DNA from: JAJPXI01 sp045602885
Lineage (GTDB): Bacteria; Bacillota; Clostridia; Oscillospirales; Oscillospiraceae
Reading direction: 5' to 3'
Assembly (NCBI GenBank): GCA_045602885.1
Contig: JAZSCJ010000075.1
Location: 1 to 22,010 of the forward strand
DNA: 22,010 nt
This document shows, piece after piece, positions 14,955 through 21,223 of the stretch. Each line of letters opens with the position of its first letter. Within the stretch, counting starts at the first letter, position 1. The position numbers were made by a program, and so were the translations under genes. A model generated the notes under the pieces. The model did no database searches and was not told the DNA's origin. It saw only the letters and a list, made by a program, of their open reading frames with translations.

Positions 14955-15842
14955 TTAAACCCGAAGGAACTTGCGGATGGCCAGCAAAGAACCGCCCACA
15001 CCGATGACAAATCCGACGCCGCCGAAAATGAACAGCACTCGGCCAGCCAAATCGTTGAACGAAACAATGTCAATAAAGGCCAGGCCACTGCCATTATTAA
15101 CTGCACCGGCGATCAAACTATACACGCCCCATTGCAGGAAGAATGCAACCAGCGCACCTAAAATGCCCAAAATCAAACCTTCAAACACAAAGGGCCAGCG
15201 AATGAAGCTGTTGGTCGCACCGCACATTTTCATGATGGCGATTTCTTCCCGTCGGGTGAAGGTGGCCAGCTTGATGGTGTTGGAAATGATAAACAGCGAG
15301 ATAATAAACAAGATGGCGATCAAAACCAGCGAAAGGCCACTGGCTACATTACGCGCGTATACCAAACCATCCGCCACCTCAAAGGCGGCACGGTAATTGA
15401 CTACCTCGGGCAGCTCGTCCACCTGCTTCACCGTCTGCTGCAGCTGCTCAATATCCACCACGCGGATAGAAAACCGATGGCGCAGGGTGCTGGCAGGAAG
15501 ATTTTGGAATAACTCATCCTTTTCTGCCACAAAGTTGGCCATGGCCTCTTCCCGGGTGATGAACGTCACAGCAGCTACGTTGGGCACCGCCTCGATGGTT
15601 TCCTGCAGGGCCCGCGCCTGCGCCTCACTCAGAGTTTCATCAATATAGGCCAAAAACTCGTTTTCGTCCTCTAAAATATTCAAATTATGTTCGAGATTGA
15701 CTGCTACCAGGGAGAACGTTCCCATAATCAGCAGACAGGCAACAATCATACACACCGCCGCAAAGGACATAAAGCCGTGTGTACCGATTGCGCGCACGCC
15801 CTCCCCGAAAAAGTATCCGGCGTCAAATCGTTTCATGGCCAT
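14955..15842 (-). CDS. ftsX: Cell division protein FtsX
   Basis: FtsX is the membrane part of the FtsEX complex. The reading from ATG 15840-15842 gives 295 aa; a second ATG six bases further is also possible. It has a first membrane segment (about 24-50), an extracellular domain that starts with the NILEDENEFLAYID block and would contact the hydrolase, and three C-terminal membrane segments (VLIAILFIISLFIIS; LILGILGALVAFF; FIFGGVGFVIGVGG). TRREEIAIMKMCGAT between segments two and three is typical of FtsX. The start lies inside the end of ftsE (20-bp overlap), so translation is coupled. A longer open frame further upstream lies within ftsE and is rejected. Confidence 0.94.
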   Translation of the reverse strand: MAMKRFDAGYFFGEGVRAIGTHGFMSFAAVCMIVACLLIMGTFSLVAVNLEHNLNILEDENEFLAYIDETLSEAQARALQETIEAVPNVAAVTFITREEAMANFVAEKDELFQNLPASTLRHRFSIRVVDIEQLQQTVKQVDELPEVVNYRAAFEVADGLVYARNVASGLSLVLIAILFIISLFIISNTIKLATFTRREEIAIMKMCGATNSFIRWPFVFEGLILGILGALVAFFLQWGVYSLIAGAVNNGSGLAFIDIVSFNDLAGRVLFIFGGVGFVIGVGGSLLAIRKFLRV

Positions 15843-16512
15843 AATACCCGCCTGTTCCGTCACTAATGACATGTCCGTTTTCAATGGTAATGACCCGCTT
15901 GGCAAAGCGATCCACCAAATTCTTTTCGTGTGTGACCACCAGCATGGTGGTACCCAACTGGTTGATTTTTTCCAGCAGCATCATAATTTCCAGCGACCGC
16001 TCGGGATCCAGATTGCCCGTCGGCTCGTCAGCAATGATCATCTGCGGATTGTTGACCAGCGCACGGGCGATCGCTACGCGCTGCTGCTCGCCGCCTGAAA
16101 GCTCGGAGGGCAGACTGTTGGCCTTATGCTGCAGATCCACCAATTCCAGAACGTAGGGCACGCGCTTGCGAATCTCCCGAGGGGAGGCACCTGCCACACG
16201 CATGGCAAAGACCAGGTTCTCCGCCGTGGTTTTTTTCTCGATCAGGCGGAAATCCTGAAAGATCACGCCCAGCGTGCGGCGCATATGGGGCACCTGCCGC
16301 GGGCGAATGGTATTCAGATTATATCCGTTGACCATGATGCGCCCTTCGGTGGCGGCGATTTCCGCCGTGATCAGCTTGATGATGGTCGACTTTCCCGAAC
16401 CGGAGGGGCCCACCAGAAAAGCAAACTCACCGTCGTCGATCCGCAGGGAGACACCCTTCAAAGCCTTGGCGCCGTTGTCGTATTCCTTTTTGATGTCGAT
16501 CAGACGAATCAT
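15823..16512 (-). CDS. ftsE: Cell division ATP-binding protein FtsE
   Basis: FtsE is the ABC ATPase that powers FtsEX signalling to murein hydrolases at the division site. The 229-aa protein has Walker A GPSGSGKST (35-43), the Q-loop FQD (85-87), the ABC signature LSGGEQQRVAIARAL (138-152), Walker B with DEPTGNLD (162-169) and a switch histidine in VVTHE. The ATG follows GAGGT at 5 nt. It is the first gene of ftsE-ftsX-M23. The 124-bp gap behind the regulator gene shows no clear promoter or terminator, so it may be partly read through from upstream. Confidence 0.95.
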   Translation of the reverse strand: MIRLIDIKKEYDNGAKALKGVSLRIDDGEFAFLVGPSGSGKSTIIKLITAEIAATEGRIMVNGYNLNTIRPRQVPHMRRTLGVIFQDFRLIEKKTTAENLVFAMRVAGASPREIRKRVPYVLELVDLQHKANSLPSELSGGEQQRVAIARALVNNPQMIIADEPTGNLDPERSLEIMMLLEKINQLGTTMLVVTHEKNLVDRFAKRVITIENGHVISDGTGGYYGHETI

Positions 16513-16636
16513 AACTTACCTCTGTATATGCACGAAAAACGGGGGAGCGGAACGCCGCATTGATGTAGCGCCCGCCTTCCCTCGTCTTTATTTCGGCGTT
16601 TCTGTCCGGTTCCCGAAAATCGCTCCGGCAAGGCGC

Positions 16637-17728
16637 TTAGGAGTTGATTCCACGGGAAACCAGGTACTTTTTAACCATCAATGCCACCTTAAACGTGATA
16701 GCGTCATCAAACTCGCGCAGATCCAGTCCGGTCAGCTTCTTGATCTTTTCCAGACGGTAGACCAGCGTATTGCGGTGGACGAACAGCTTGCGTGCCGTTT
16801 CAGACACATTCAGATTATTCTCAAAGAACTTGTTGATGGTAAACAAGGTCTCGCTGTCCAGAGAGCTGATGGGGTTCTTCTTGAACACTTCCTGCAGGAA
16901 CATCTCGCACAGGGTGGTGGGCAGCTGATAGATCAGACGGCCAATACCCAGATTCTCATAGTTGATGATGACCTTTTCGGTGTCAAACACCTTTCCGACC
17001 TCGATGGCCACCTGAGTTTCCTTGTAGGCGCGGGCCAAATCGCGGATGTGGTTGACAATGGTACCGATGCCGATCACTACCTTGAGCCCCTTCTCGTTGA
17101 CCAGCATTTCCTCCAGGCGCTGAGCCGTCTTGCTCAGCTCACGGTTCTCGGTGCCTTCGGGCAACTGCTTGATGACGACCACATCGTTCTCACTGACCGA
17201 CAGCACAAAGTCAGCCTGCTTATCGGGGAACAAGCTTTGAACGGTCTCAAGCAACGTCATTTCGGGCTCGCCCATCTGGCGCACCAGCAAAACGGCGCGC
17301 GGTGCCTCGGCCTGGAAGTGCAGCTCCCGGGCACGAACATAGATGTCGCCCATAAGGACGTTATCGGAAATCACGCTCTTGATGAAGGCAGCACGGTCAT
17401 GCTTTTCTTCATAATAAGCCTTAGCGCCGTTCAGAGCCACGGTAGCCATGGAGCACACCAAGGCAGCACGATCATCGCCGCCGCAGGCAAACGCAGCGTA
17501 ATCAAACTGAGCGCCCAGGCTGTTCAGCGGCTTAAAGGTGCGACCATCGCAAACGATGGTTTCGGCTTCGCTGCCACCAATGGCGGCCACTGCGTTGGGC
17601 CAATGCTCCCCCATCAGGGTCAGTTCGTTACAGGCAACTACGGTGCCATCGGCGTCAATCACACCGACATAGCGGTCTGCGCAATCCTTCATTTGAAGTA
17701 CAATGCTTTGAAATCCCCTGCTGGACAT
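16637..17728 (-). CDS. PucR/CdaR-type transcriptional regulator
   Basis: The 363-aa protein ends in a PucR-type helix-turn-helix (about 293-355; recognition region NVSETARKLFVHRNTLVYRL at 307-326). The middle part (about 130-280) resembles the GGDEF-like domain seen in CdaR/PucR regulators, and the N-terminal 120 residues look like a small sensor domain (YVGVIDADGTVVACN). Relatives control sugar-acid, purine or amino-acid use, but nothing here shows the ligand. It has an AAAGGGG ribosome site, its own promoter (17817-17845) and a palindrome just after the promoter that could be an autoregulatory operator. No metabolic gene is next to it, so it may act on distant targets or only on the downstream ftsE side. 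Confidence 0.82.
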   Translation of the reverse strand: MSSRGFQSIVLQMKDCADRYVGVIDADGTVVACNELTLMGEHWPNAVAAIGGSEAETIVCDGRTFKPLNSLGAQFDYAAFACGGDDRAALVCSMATVALNGAKAYYEEKHDRAAFIKSVISDNVLMGDIYVRARELHFQAEAPRAVLLVRQMGEPEMTLLETVQSLFPDKQADFVLSVSENDVVVIKQLPEGTENRELSKTAQRLEEMLVNEKGLKVVIGIGTIVNHIRDLARAYKETQVAIEVGKVFDTEKVIINYENLGIGRLIYQLPTTLCEMFLQEVFKKNPISSLDSETLFTINKFFENNLNVSETARKLFVHRNTLVYRLEKIKKLTGLDLREFDDAITFKVALMVKKYLVSRGINS

Positions 17729-17777
17729 AGAGATGCCCCTTTCTTCCTGTTTTGAAATGTATTTTTGAACGATATCG

Positions 17778-17802
17778 CCATATCAAAGCCACTTTGACAT
17801 GG
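17778..17802. promoter_or_regulatory. Imperfect palindrome in the regulator leader, possible operator
   Basis: CCATATCAAAG-CCA-CTTTGACATGG has 11-bp arms with one mismatch. It begins about 15 bp downstream of the -10 box of the regulator promoter, a position where a bound regulator would block transcription. It could also fold as an RNA hairpin. Confidence 0.4.
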
Positions 17803-17816
17803 AATCTATTAGTCAA

Positions 17817-17845
17817 ATTATACTGGTTTTTCGGTCGGATTTCAA
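17817..17845 (-). promoter_or_regulatory. Sigma-A-type promoter of the PucR/CdaR-type gene
   Basis: On the minus strand TTGAAA (17840-17845) and TATAAT (17817-17822) are 17 nt apart in an AT-rich stretch, about 90 bp before the start codon. Confidence 0.82.
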
Positions 17846-17889
17846 TAGGAAATGTAAATTTTTTTGTTAATTTTGCCGAAATAATTCCA

Positions 17890-17947
17890 GAGCGCGAAAG
17901 CCGTTGTGAGCAGCAGGCTAAGACATGGAGCGGAACAAACGCATCGA
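17890..17947. repeat. 58-bp direct repeat, copy 1
   Basis: It matches 18027-18084 at 51 of 58 positions in the same orientation, starting GAGCGCGAAAG and ending GGAACAAACGCATCGA. It lies in the 388-bp gap between the RsuA-type gene and the regulator. The 79 bp between the copies contain GGCGCC/GGCGCC and GCGGCT/AGCCGC inverted repeats. No convincing gene is present in the gap. Confidence 0.85.
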
Positions 17948-18026
17948 AGGCGCCTTGGCGCCGCAGAGCGGCTTGTGCAGTCGCAATAGCTTAGAGCCGC
18001 GTCGCGAACAGGCGCAGCGTGACTAA

Positions 18027-18084
18027 GAGCGCGAAAGTCGTCGTGAGCAGGGGGCTAATACAGGAAGCGGAACAAACGCATCGA
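18027..18084. repeat. 58-bp direct repeat, copy 2
   Basis: This is the second copy of the repeat at 17890-17947 (7 mismatches). It ends 32 bp from the stop of the RsuA-type gene. Confidence 0.85.
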
Positions 18085-18116
18085 CCCACTCAATTGCCGC
18101 GACCGGCGTATACCGA

Positions 18117-18815
18117 TCACCGTCCCAGCGCCCGTTTCTCCTCTTGTGTCAGCTCACGCCATGCCCCCGGCGTCAGCGTCTCGTCCAGTACCAGCGGCCC
18201 CATGGTCAGGCGCTTCAGATACAGCACCGGCTTGCCCCGGGCGGCCAGCATCCGCTTGATTTGATGATACTTTCCCTCACGCAGGGTCACCAGCCCCTCG
18301 TCCGGCCGCTCCAGACACTCCAGTCCGGCACTCATGCAGGTATAGCCGTCGGCCAGGGTCATCCCTTCCTGAAAAGCCTGCACGTCCGTTCGGTCCAGCG
18401 CCCCATCCACCCGGACAAAATAGGTCTTGTCCACATGATGCTTGGGCGAGAGCAGCATATGGGCCAGTGGGCCGTCGTTGGTCAGCAAAAGCAGACCCTC
18501 GGTGTCCTTATCCAGCCGCCCGGCCGGAAACAGCCCTACCCGGCGCAGGTGCTCGGGCAGCAGATCCAGCACGGTTTTCTGGTGCTTATCTTCGGTGGCC
18601 GACAGCACACCGCCCGGCTTATGCAGCATCAGATAATACAGTCCGCAGCCCACCTGCTCGCCATCCACAGCAAGGACAGCATCCGGGCCGACCTTGTCCT
18701 CGGCACGGGCTGCGACACTTCCATTCACCGTCACCCGGCCGGTGCGGATCAATTCCTTGACCTCTTTGCGGGACCAGCGTCCGGTGCCGGCCAGCAGCTT
18801 ATCCAGACGTTCCAT
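18117..18815 (-). CDS. RsuA-family rRNA pseudouridine synthase
   Basis: The 232-aa protein isomerises uridine to pseudouridine in rRNA, most likely in 16S rRNA given its RsuA-like size. It has an N-terminal S4 RNA-binding domain (1-55, MERLDKLLAGTG...) and the RsuA/RluB/E/F signature GRLDKDTEGLLLLTNDG at 99-115 with the catalytic D102. The ATG at 18813-18815 follows a GGGGGC-type site; an open frame upstream runs antisense through the DUF4830 gene and is rejected. It is divergent from the DUF4830 gene across a 123-bp gap. The exact target uridine is inferred, not shown. Confidence 0.92.
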   Translation of the reverse strand: MERLDKLLAGTGRWSRKEVKELIRTGRVTVNGSVAARAEDKVGPDAVLAVDGEQVGCGLYYLMLHKPGGVLSATEDKHQKTVLDLLPEHLRRVGLFPAGRLDKDTEGLLLLTNDGPLAHMLLSPKHHVDKTYFVRVDGALDRTDVQAFQEGMTLADGYTCMSAGLECLERPDEGLVTLREGKYHQIKRMLAARGKPVLYLKRLTMGPLVLDETLTPGAWRELTQEEKRALGR

Positions 18816-18938
18816 GCGCCTGCCCCCTTTCTTTTTTGATAGTGTATCATATCCCTTGCCAAAATGACATAGAAATAAGGCAAGAAGTTCGGCGTCCCCA
18901 TTTCCGCGCCGGAGCTTCCACGAAAGGAGTGTGGCGCT

Positions 18939-19418
18939 GTGTTCATTCTGACCGCGCGGGTAACGCCAAAACGACTGGTTGCCGGCGCAGCGGCGTTGGT
19001 TCTGCTGTGCGGTACGATTTCGGCTTGGAATGGCCCTCAAACTGAGGAAAACGTGGGGGTCTCGGCGGTGGCCTGCGCACCAAAGAAGGTAAAAACCAAT
19101 GAGGATCGCATTGCCTATCTGGAGCATTTCGGCTGGCAAGTCGATCCCGAACCGTTGGCCGTGGAGGAAATGCTGATCCCCGAACAGTTTGACGAAAGCT
19201 ATACCCAGTACCTCGCCCTGCAGCAATCGCAGGGCTTTGATCTGACCAAATACTGCGGGAAACGGGTCAAACGCTATACGTACGAGATCACCAATTACCC
19301 CTCCGGGGAAGCCGGTGTGCAGGCCGCTTTGCTGCTTTACAAAAACACCGTCATCGGCGGCGAGGTGCTTTCGGCAAAGCTCAACGGCTTTTTACATGGG
19401 TTGGAAATGCCCGCATGA
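18939..19418 (+). CDS. Membrane-anchored DUF4830 protein
   Basis: This is the only plus-strand gene. The 159-aa protein has a basic N-terminus and a hydrophobic segment (about 12-30, RLVAGAAALVLLCGTISAW), so it is probably a signal-anchored or exported protein. The rest (54-157, NEDRIAYLEHFGWQVDPEP... to the C-terminus) matches what I know of DUF4830, a small domain of unknown function common in Clostridia. It starts with GTG, 9 nt after AAAGGAG. A terminator at 19423-19458 follows 4 bp after the stop. The function is unknown; the domain call is from memory of the pattern. Confidence 0.78.
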   Translation: MFILTARVTPKRLVAGAAALVLLCGTISAWNGPQTEENVGVSAVACAPKKVKTNEDRIAYLEHFGWQVDPEPLAVEEMLIPEQFDESYTQYLALQQSQGFDLTKYCGKRVKRYTYEITNYPSGEAGVQAALLLYKNTVIGGEVLSAKLNGFLHGLEMPA

Positions 19419-19422
19419 AATA

Positions 19423-19458
19423 ACGGGGCTGTGCTTTGCGGCACAGCGCCGTTTGTTT
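19423..19458 (+). terminator. Terminator between the converging DUF4830 and mscS-like genes
   Basis: ACGGGGCTGTGC and GCACAGCGCCGT pair with one mismatch around a 6-nt loop, followed by TTGTTTCT on the plus strand and TTATTT on the minus strand. It can serve both converging genes. Confidence 0.75.
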
Positions 19459-19468
19459 CTCGCTTGGT

Positions 19469-20278
19469 TTAGTCCTTCATCATGTGGACATTCAGATGCG
19501 GATAGGTCATGTGAATGTCCGCCTTGTCAAAGGCCTGCTTGACCTGCTCCAGCAGGTCAAAATAAACCGTCCAGTAATCGTCGGTGGCACACCATGCCCG
19601 CACGGTGTACTCAATGGACGACTCGCGGTAATCGGAAACGCGCACAAAGGGCTCGGGCGTGGTCAAAACCAGCGGATGGCTTTCCATGACCGCTTCCACC
19701 GCCTTTTTCACCTGCTCCACCGGCGCATCATAGGACGCGGTAAAAGTCAGATCCACACGGCGTTCTTTCTCCGCGGTGTAATTGATGATCTTCTCGTTGG
19801 CGATCTGGCTGTTGGGCACCTGGATCAGCTTGTTGTCCACGGTGTTGATGCGGGTGTAAAAAATGCCCACGTCAGCGACAGTACCGGCCACGCCGCCGGC
19901 CTCAACGTAATCGCCCACCACAAAGGGCTTGGAACCCAGAACCTGAATGCCGCCGGCCACATTGGACAGGCTGTTCTGCACCGCCAGCGACACAGCCAAG
20001 CCGACCACAGACAACGCGGCGATCAGCGACGTCATGTTGATGCCCAGCGTCTGCGCAACGACCAAAAGCACAAAAAACAGCAGCAGCACCTTGATGACCG
20101 TGCGCACGAAGGTGTGCAGGCTGCGCTCCAGCTTGGATTTGGTCAAAAGCTTTGTCACAAGGCGCATGATCAGCTTTACCACGATCAGGCAGACCACCAG
20201 CAGAATGATCGCCGACAGAATTTTATTCACCGTGATGCCGGCAATGTTGAAGTTCAAGATCTCATTCAAAAACTCCAT
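19469..20278 (-). CDS. Small-conductance mechanosensitive channel, MscS family
   Basis: MscS channels open under membrane tension and release solutes during hypo-osmotic shock. The 269-aa protein has three membrane segments (about 17-40, 57-80 and 82-112). The third is the pore helix, rich in Ala/Gly, running into NSLSNVAGGIQVLGSKPFVVGDYVE, the start of the cytoplasmic beta domain. The C-terminal alpha/beta domain follows to the end. The length is close to E. coli MscS (286 aa). The ATG at 20276-20278 is 8 nt after AGGAG; an in-frame GTG nine bases upstream is too close. It has its own promoter and a terminator shared with the converging gene. Confidence 0.93.
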   Translation of the reverse strand: MEFLNEILNFNIAGITVNKILSAIILLVVCLIVVKLIMRLVTKLLTKSKLERSLHTFVRTVIKVLLLFFVLLVVAQTLGINMTSLIAALSVVGLAVSLAVQNSLSNVAGGIQVLGSKPFVVGDYVEAGGVAGTVADVGIFYTRINTVDNKLIQVPNSQIANEKIINYTAEKERRVDLTFTASYDAPVEQVKKAVEAVMESHPLVLTTPEPFVRVSDYRESSIEYTVRAWCATDDYWTVYFDLLEQVKQAFDKADIHMTYPHLNVHMMKD

Positions 20279-20311
20279 GTAAATCACTCCTGTTACAATA
20301 AATGTTTTATT

Positions 20312-20340
20312 ATTATAACAGATTTCTTTTCATATAGCAA
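20312..20340 (-). promoter_or_regulatory. Promoter of the mscS-like gene
   Basis: On the minus strand TTGCTA (20335-20340) and TATAAT (20312-20317) are 17 nt apart, 34 bp before the start codon. Confidence 0.7.
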
Positions 20341-20382
20341 GATTTCGCGCTTTTTCTGATTTAGTCCAAAATAATATTGATG

Positions 20383-20416
20383 GTCAGCAATCTTGTTAAT
20401 ATACAAGATTGCTGAC
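20383..20416 (-). terminator. Perfect hairpin ending the small-gene unit
   Basis: GTCAGCAATCTTGT and its exact complement enclose a TAATAT loop (14-bp stem). On the minus strand it follows the 49-aa gene by about 90 bp and is succeeded by a moderately T-rich stretch (ATATTATTTT). It probably separates this unit from mscS. Confidence 0.6.
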
Positions 20417-20474
20417 ATACTTTCTTTGAAGATTGCCTATTATCGCATATTCGAAATTACAACTCAAAACAGTT

Positions 20475-20490
20475 CAACAAACTGGAATTT
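20475..20490. repeat. Trailer repeat, copy 1 (CAACAAACTGGAATTT)
   Basis: These 16 bp recur exactly at 20691-20706. Each copy is at the 3' end of one of the two small minus-strand genes, here 17 bp after the stop of the 49-aa gene. The sequence can form a small CAAA/TTTG hairpin. Confidence 0.75.
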
Positions 20491-20507
20491 GTCTATCAAA
20501 TAGAAAG

Positions 20508-20657
20508 TTACTTCTTTTGTTCGTTGAAGTAGATAATAAAACCTCCCATTACCGCAACGGCTACAACGCAGCCGATTTCTGGAAGCTGGGAAATCCAATC
20601 TGCAAAGAACCATCCAACAAACGCTGTTACCAATGCGGCAATAATTGCTTTTTTCAT
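20508..20657 (-). CDS. Small two-segment membrane peptide, 49 aa
   Basis: I do not recognise the family. The 49-aa peptide begins MKKAIIAALVTAFVGWFFAD and has two likely membrane segments (about 4-20 and 26-43) and a charged tail (NEQKK). The start ATG has AAGGAG 9 nt upstream. It follows the DUF4177 gene after 47 bp, and its leader shares TCACACTCCT and an AAATnCTGATTT stretch (plus-strand reading) with that gene's leader, so both probably belong to one transcript. The AT-rich composition differs from the neighbours. Being short, it needs expression evidence, but the ribosome site and membrane pattern argue for a real gene. Confidence 0.65.
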   Translation of the reverse strand: MKKAIIAALVTAFVGWFFADWISQLPEIGCVVAVAVMGGFIIYFNEQKK

Positions 20658-20690
20658 ACAATCACACTCCTTAACAAATGCTGATTTTTC

Positions 20691-20706
20691 CAACAAACTG
20701 GAATTT
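20691..20706. repeat. Trailer repeat, copy 2 (CAACAAACTGGAATTT)
   Basis: This is identical to 20475-20490. This copy overlaps the stop codon of the DUF4177 gene. Confidence 0.75.
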
Positions 20707-20881
20707 ATTCAACAGGTCTTTTGAAGAAAAAGAAACCATCTGCACGCTGAATGAGTTCCCAACCCTCTGCACCGAGTTCATTAAGGGTGGCTTCAAATTC
20801 AGTTGCAATTTTCTCATATCCCTTTGCACCAAGCGGTATGCTTGTAGGAATGGAAATAACCTTGTATTCAAACGTTGTCAT
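20705..20881 (-). CDS. DUF4177-type small protein, 58 aa
   Basis: The 58-aa protein has the pattern of DUF4177: an N-terminal strand FEYKVISIP, then ATLNELGAEGWELIQ at about 31-45 and a final strand GFFFFKRP. The domain is small, widespread in Firmicutes, and without an assigned role. The start ATG at 20879-20881 lies 9 nt after GGAGGAG; the in-frame GTG or ATG positions further upstream lack a ribosome site. It is the first gene of the small AT-rich unit, with a promoter at 20936-20964. Confidence 0.82.
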   Translation of the reverse strand: MTTFEYKVISIPTSIPLGAKGYEKIATEFEATLNELGAEGWELIQRADGFFFFKRPVE

Positions 20882-20935
20882 ATACTCACACTCCTCCGTC
20901 AAATTCTGATTTGTCTAACGATATTGTTATTTTTA

Positions 20936-20964
20936 ATTATAACATATCTACTATAGTTTGTCTT
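20936..20964 (-). promoter_or_regulatory. Promoter of the DUF4177 small-gene unit
   Basis: On the minus strand AAGACA (20959-20964) and TATAAT (20936-20941) are 17 nt apart, about 55 bp before the start codon. The -10 box is perfect; the -35 box matches at four of six positions. Confidence 0.65.
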
Positions 20965-21070
20965 ACTTCAGGAAAAACATATTTTGACTTTTTGGAACGA
21001 GAAAACTGTGCGGAATTATAGCCCGCAGCCCCAATCAAGAAAATTTTGGACTATACCAGCTTTTTCTCCC

Positions 21071-21155
21071 TTTTTTCAATGCTCGGCGGAAATGAATCCC
21101 GCCTTGCGCAAAATAAATTGCGCCGCAATTTATTTTTACGCGCCACGCGGCGCGT
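21071..21155. repeat. Hairpin-rich intergenic repeat, copy B
   Basis: After T6 and an 8-nt linker come three inverted repeats: GGCGG/CCGCC (21085-21103), the 12-bp AAAATAAATTGC with its complement (21110-21136) and ACGCGCC/GGCGCGT (21138-21155). Layout and linkers match copy A at 3667-3778, while the second stem is entirely different in sequence. It fills part of the 342-bp gap between tuf and the DUF4177 gene; the rest of that gap (about 20965-21070) shows nothing clear. Confidence 0.7.
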
Positions 21156-21171
21156 TGAGGGTGGCCGTACC

Positions 21172-21209
21172 AAAAAAAGACCCCCGCTGCGTTACGCAGC
21201 GGAGTTCTT
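21172..21209 (-). terminator. Intrinsic terminator of tuf
   Basis: Two 15-nt arms (21177-21191 and 21195-21209) pair with one mismatch around a 3-nt loop, core CCGCTGCG/CGCAGCGG, and are followed on the minus strand by seven Ts. It lies 14 bp after the tuf stop. Confidence 0.92.
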
Positions 21210-21223
21210 GTAAGAGCAGTAAA

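Noticed and set aside
17890..18084. CRISPR array
   Set aside because: There are only two diverged copies, the repeat length of 58 bp is too long, the spacing is irregular, and no cas genes are present.
18816..19226. N-terminal extension of the RsuA-type gene by 137 residues
   Set aside because: It is antisense to the DUF4830 gene and outside the S4 domain; the ATG at 18815 matches the normal family start.
20988..21070. TATAAT-like box (GGGCTATAATTCC, minus strand) as another promoter for the small-gene unit
   Set aside because: There is no acceptable -35 box at 16-18 nt; the promoter at 20936-20964 is better placed.
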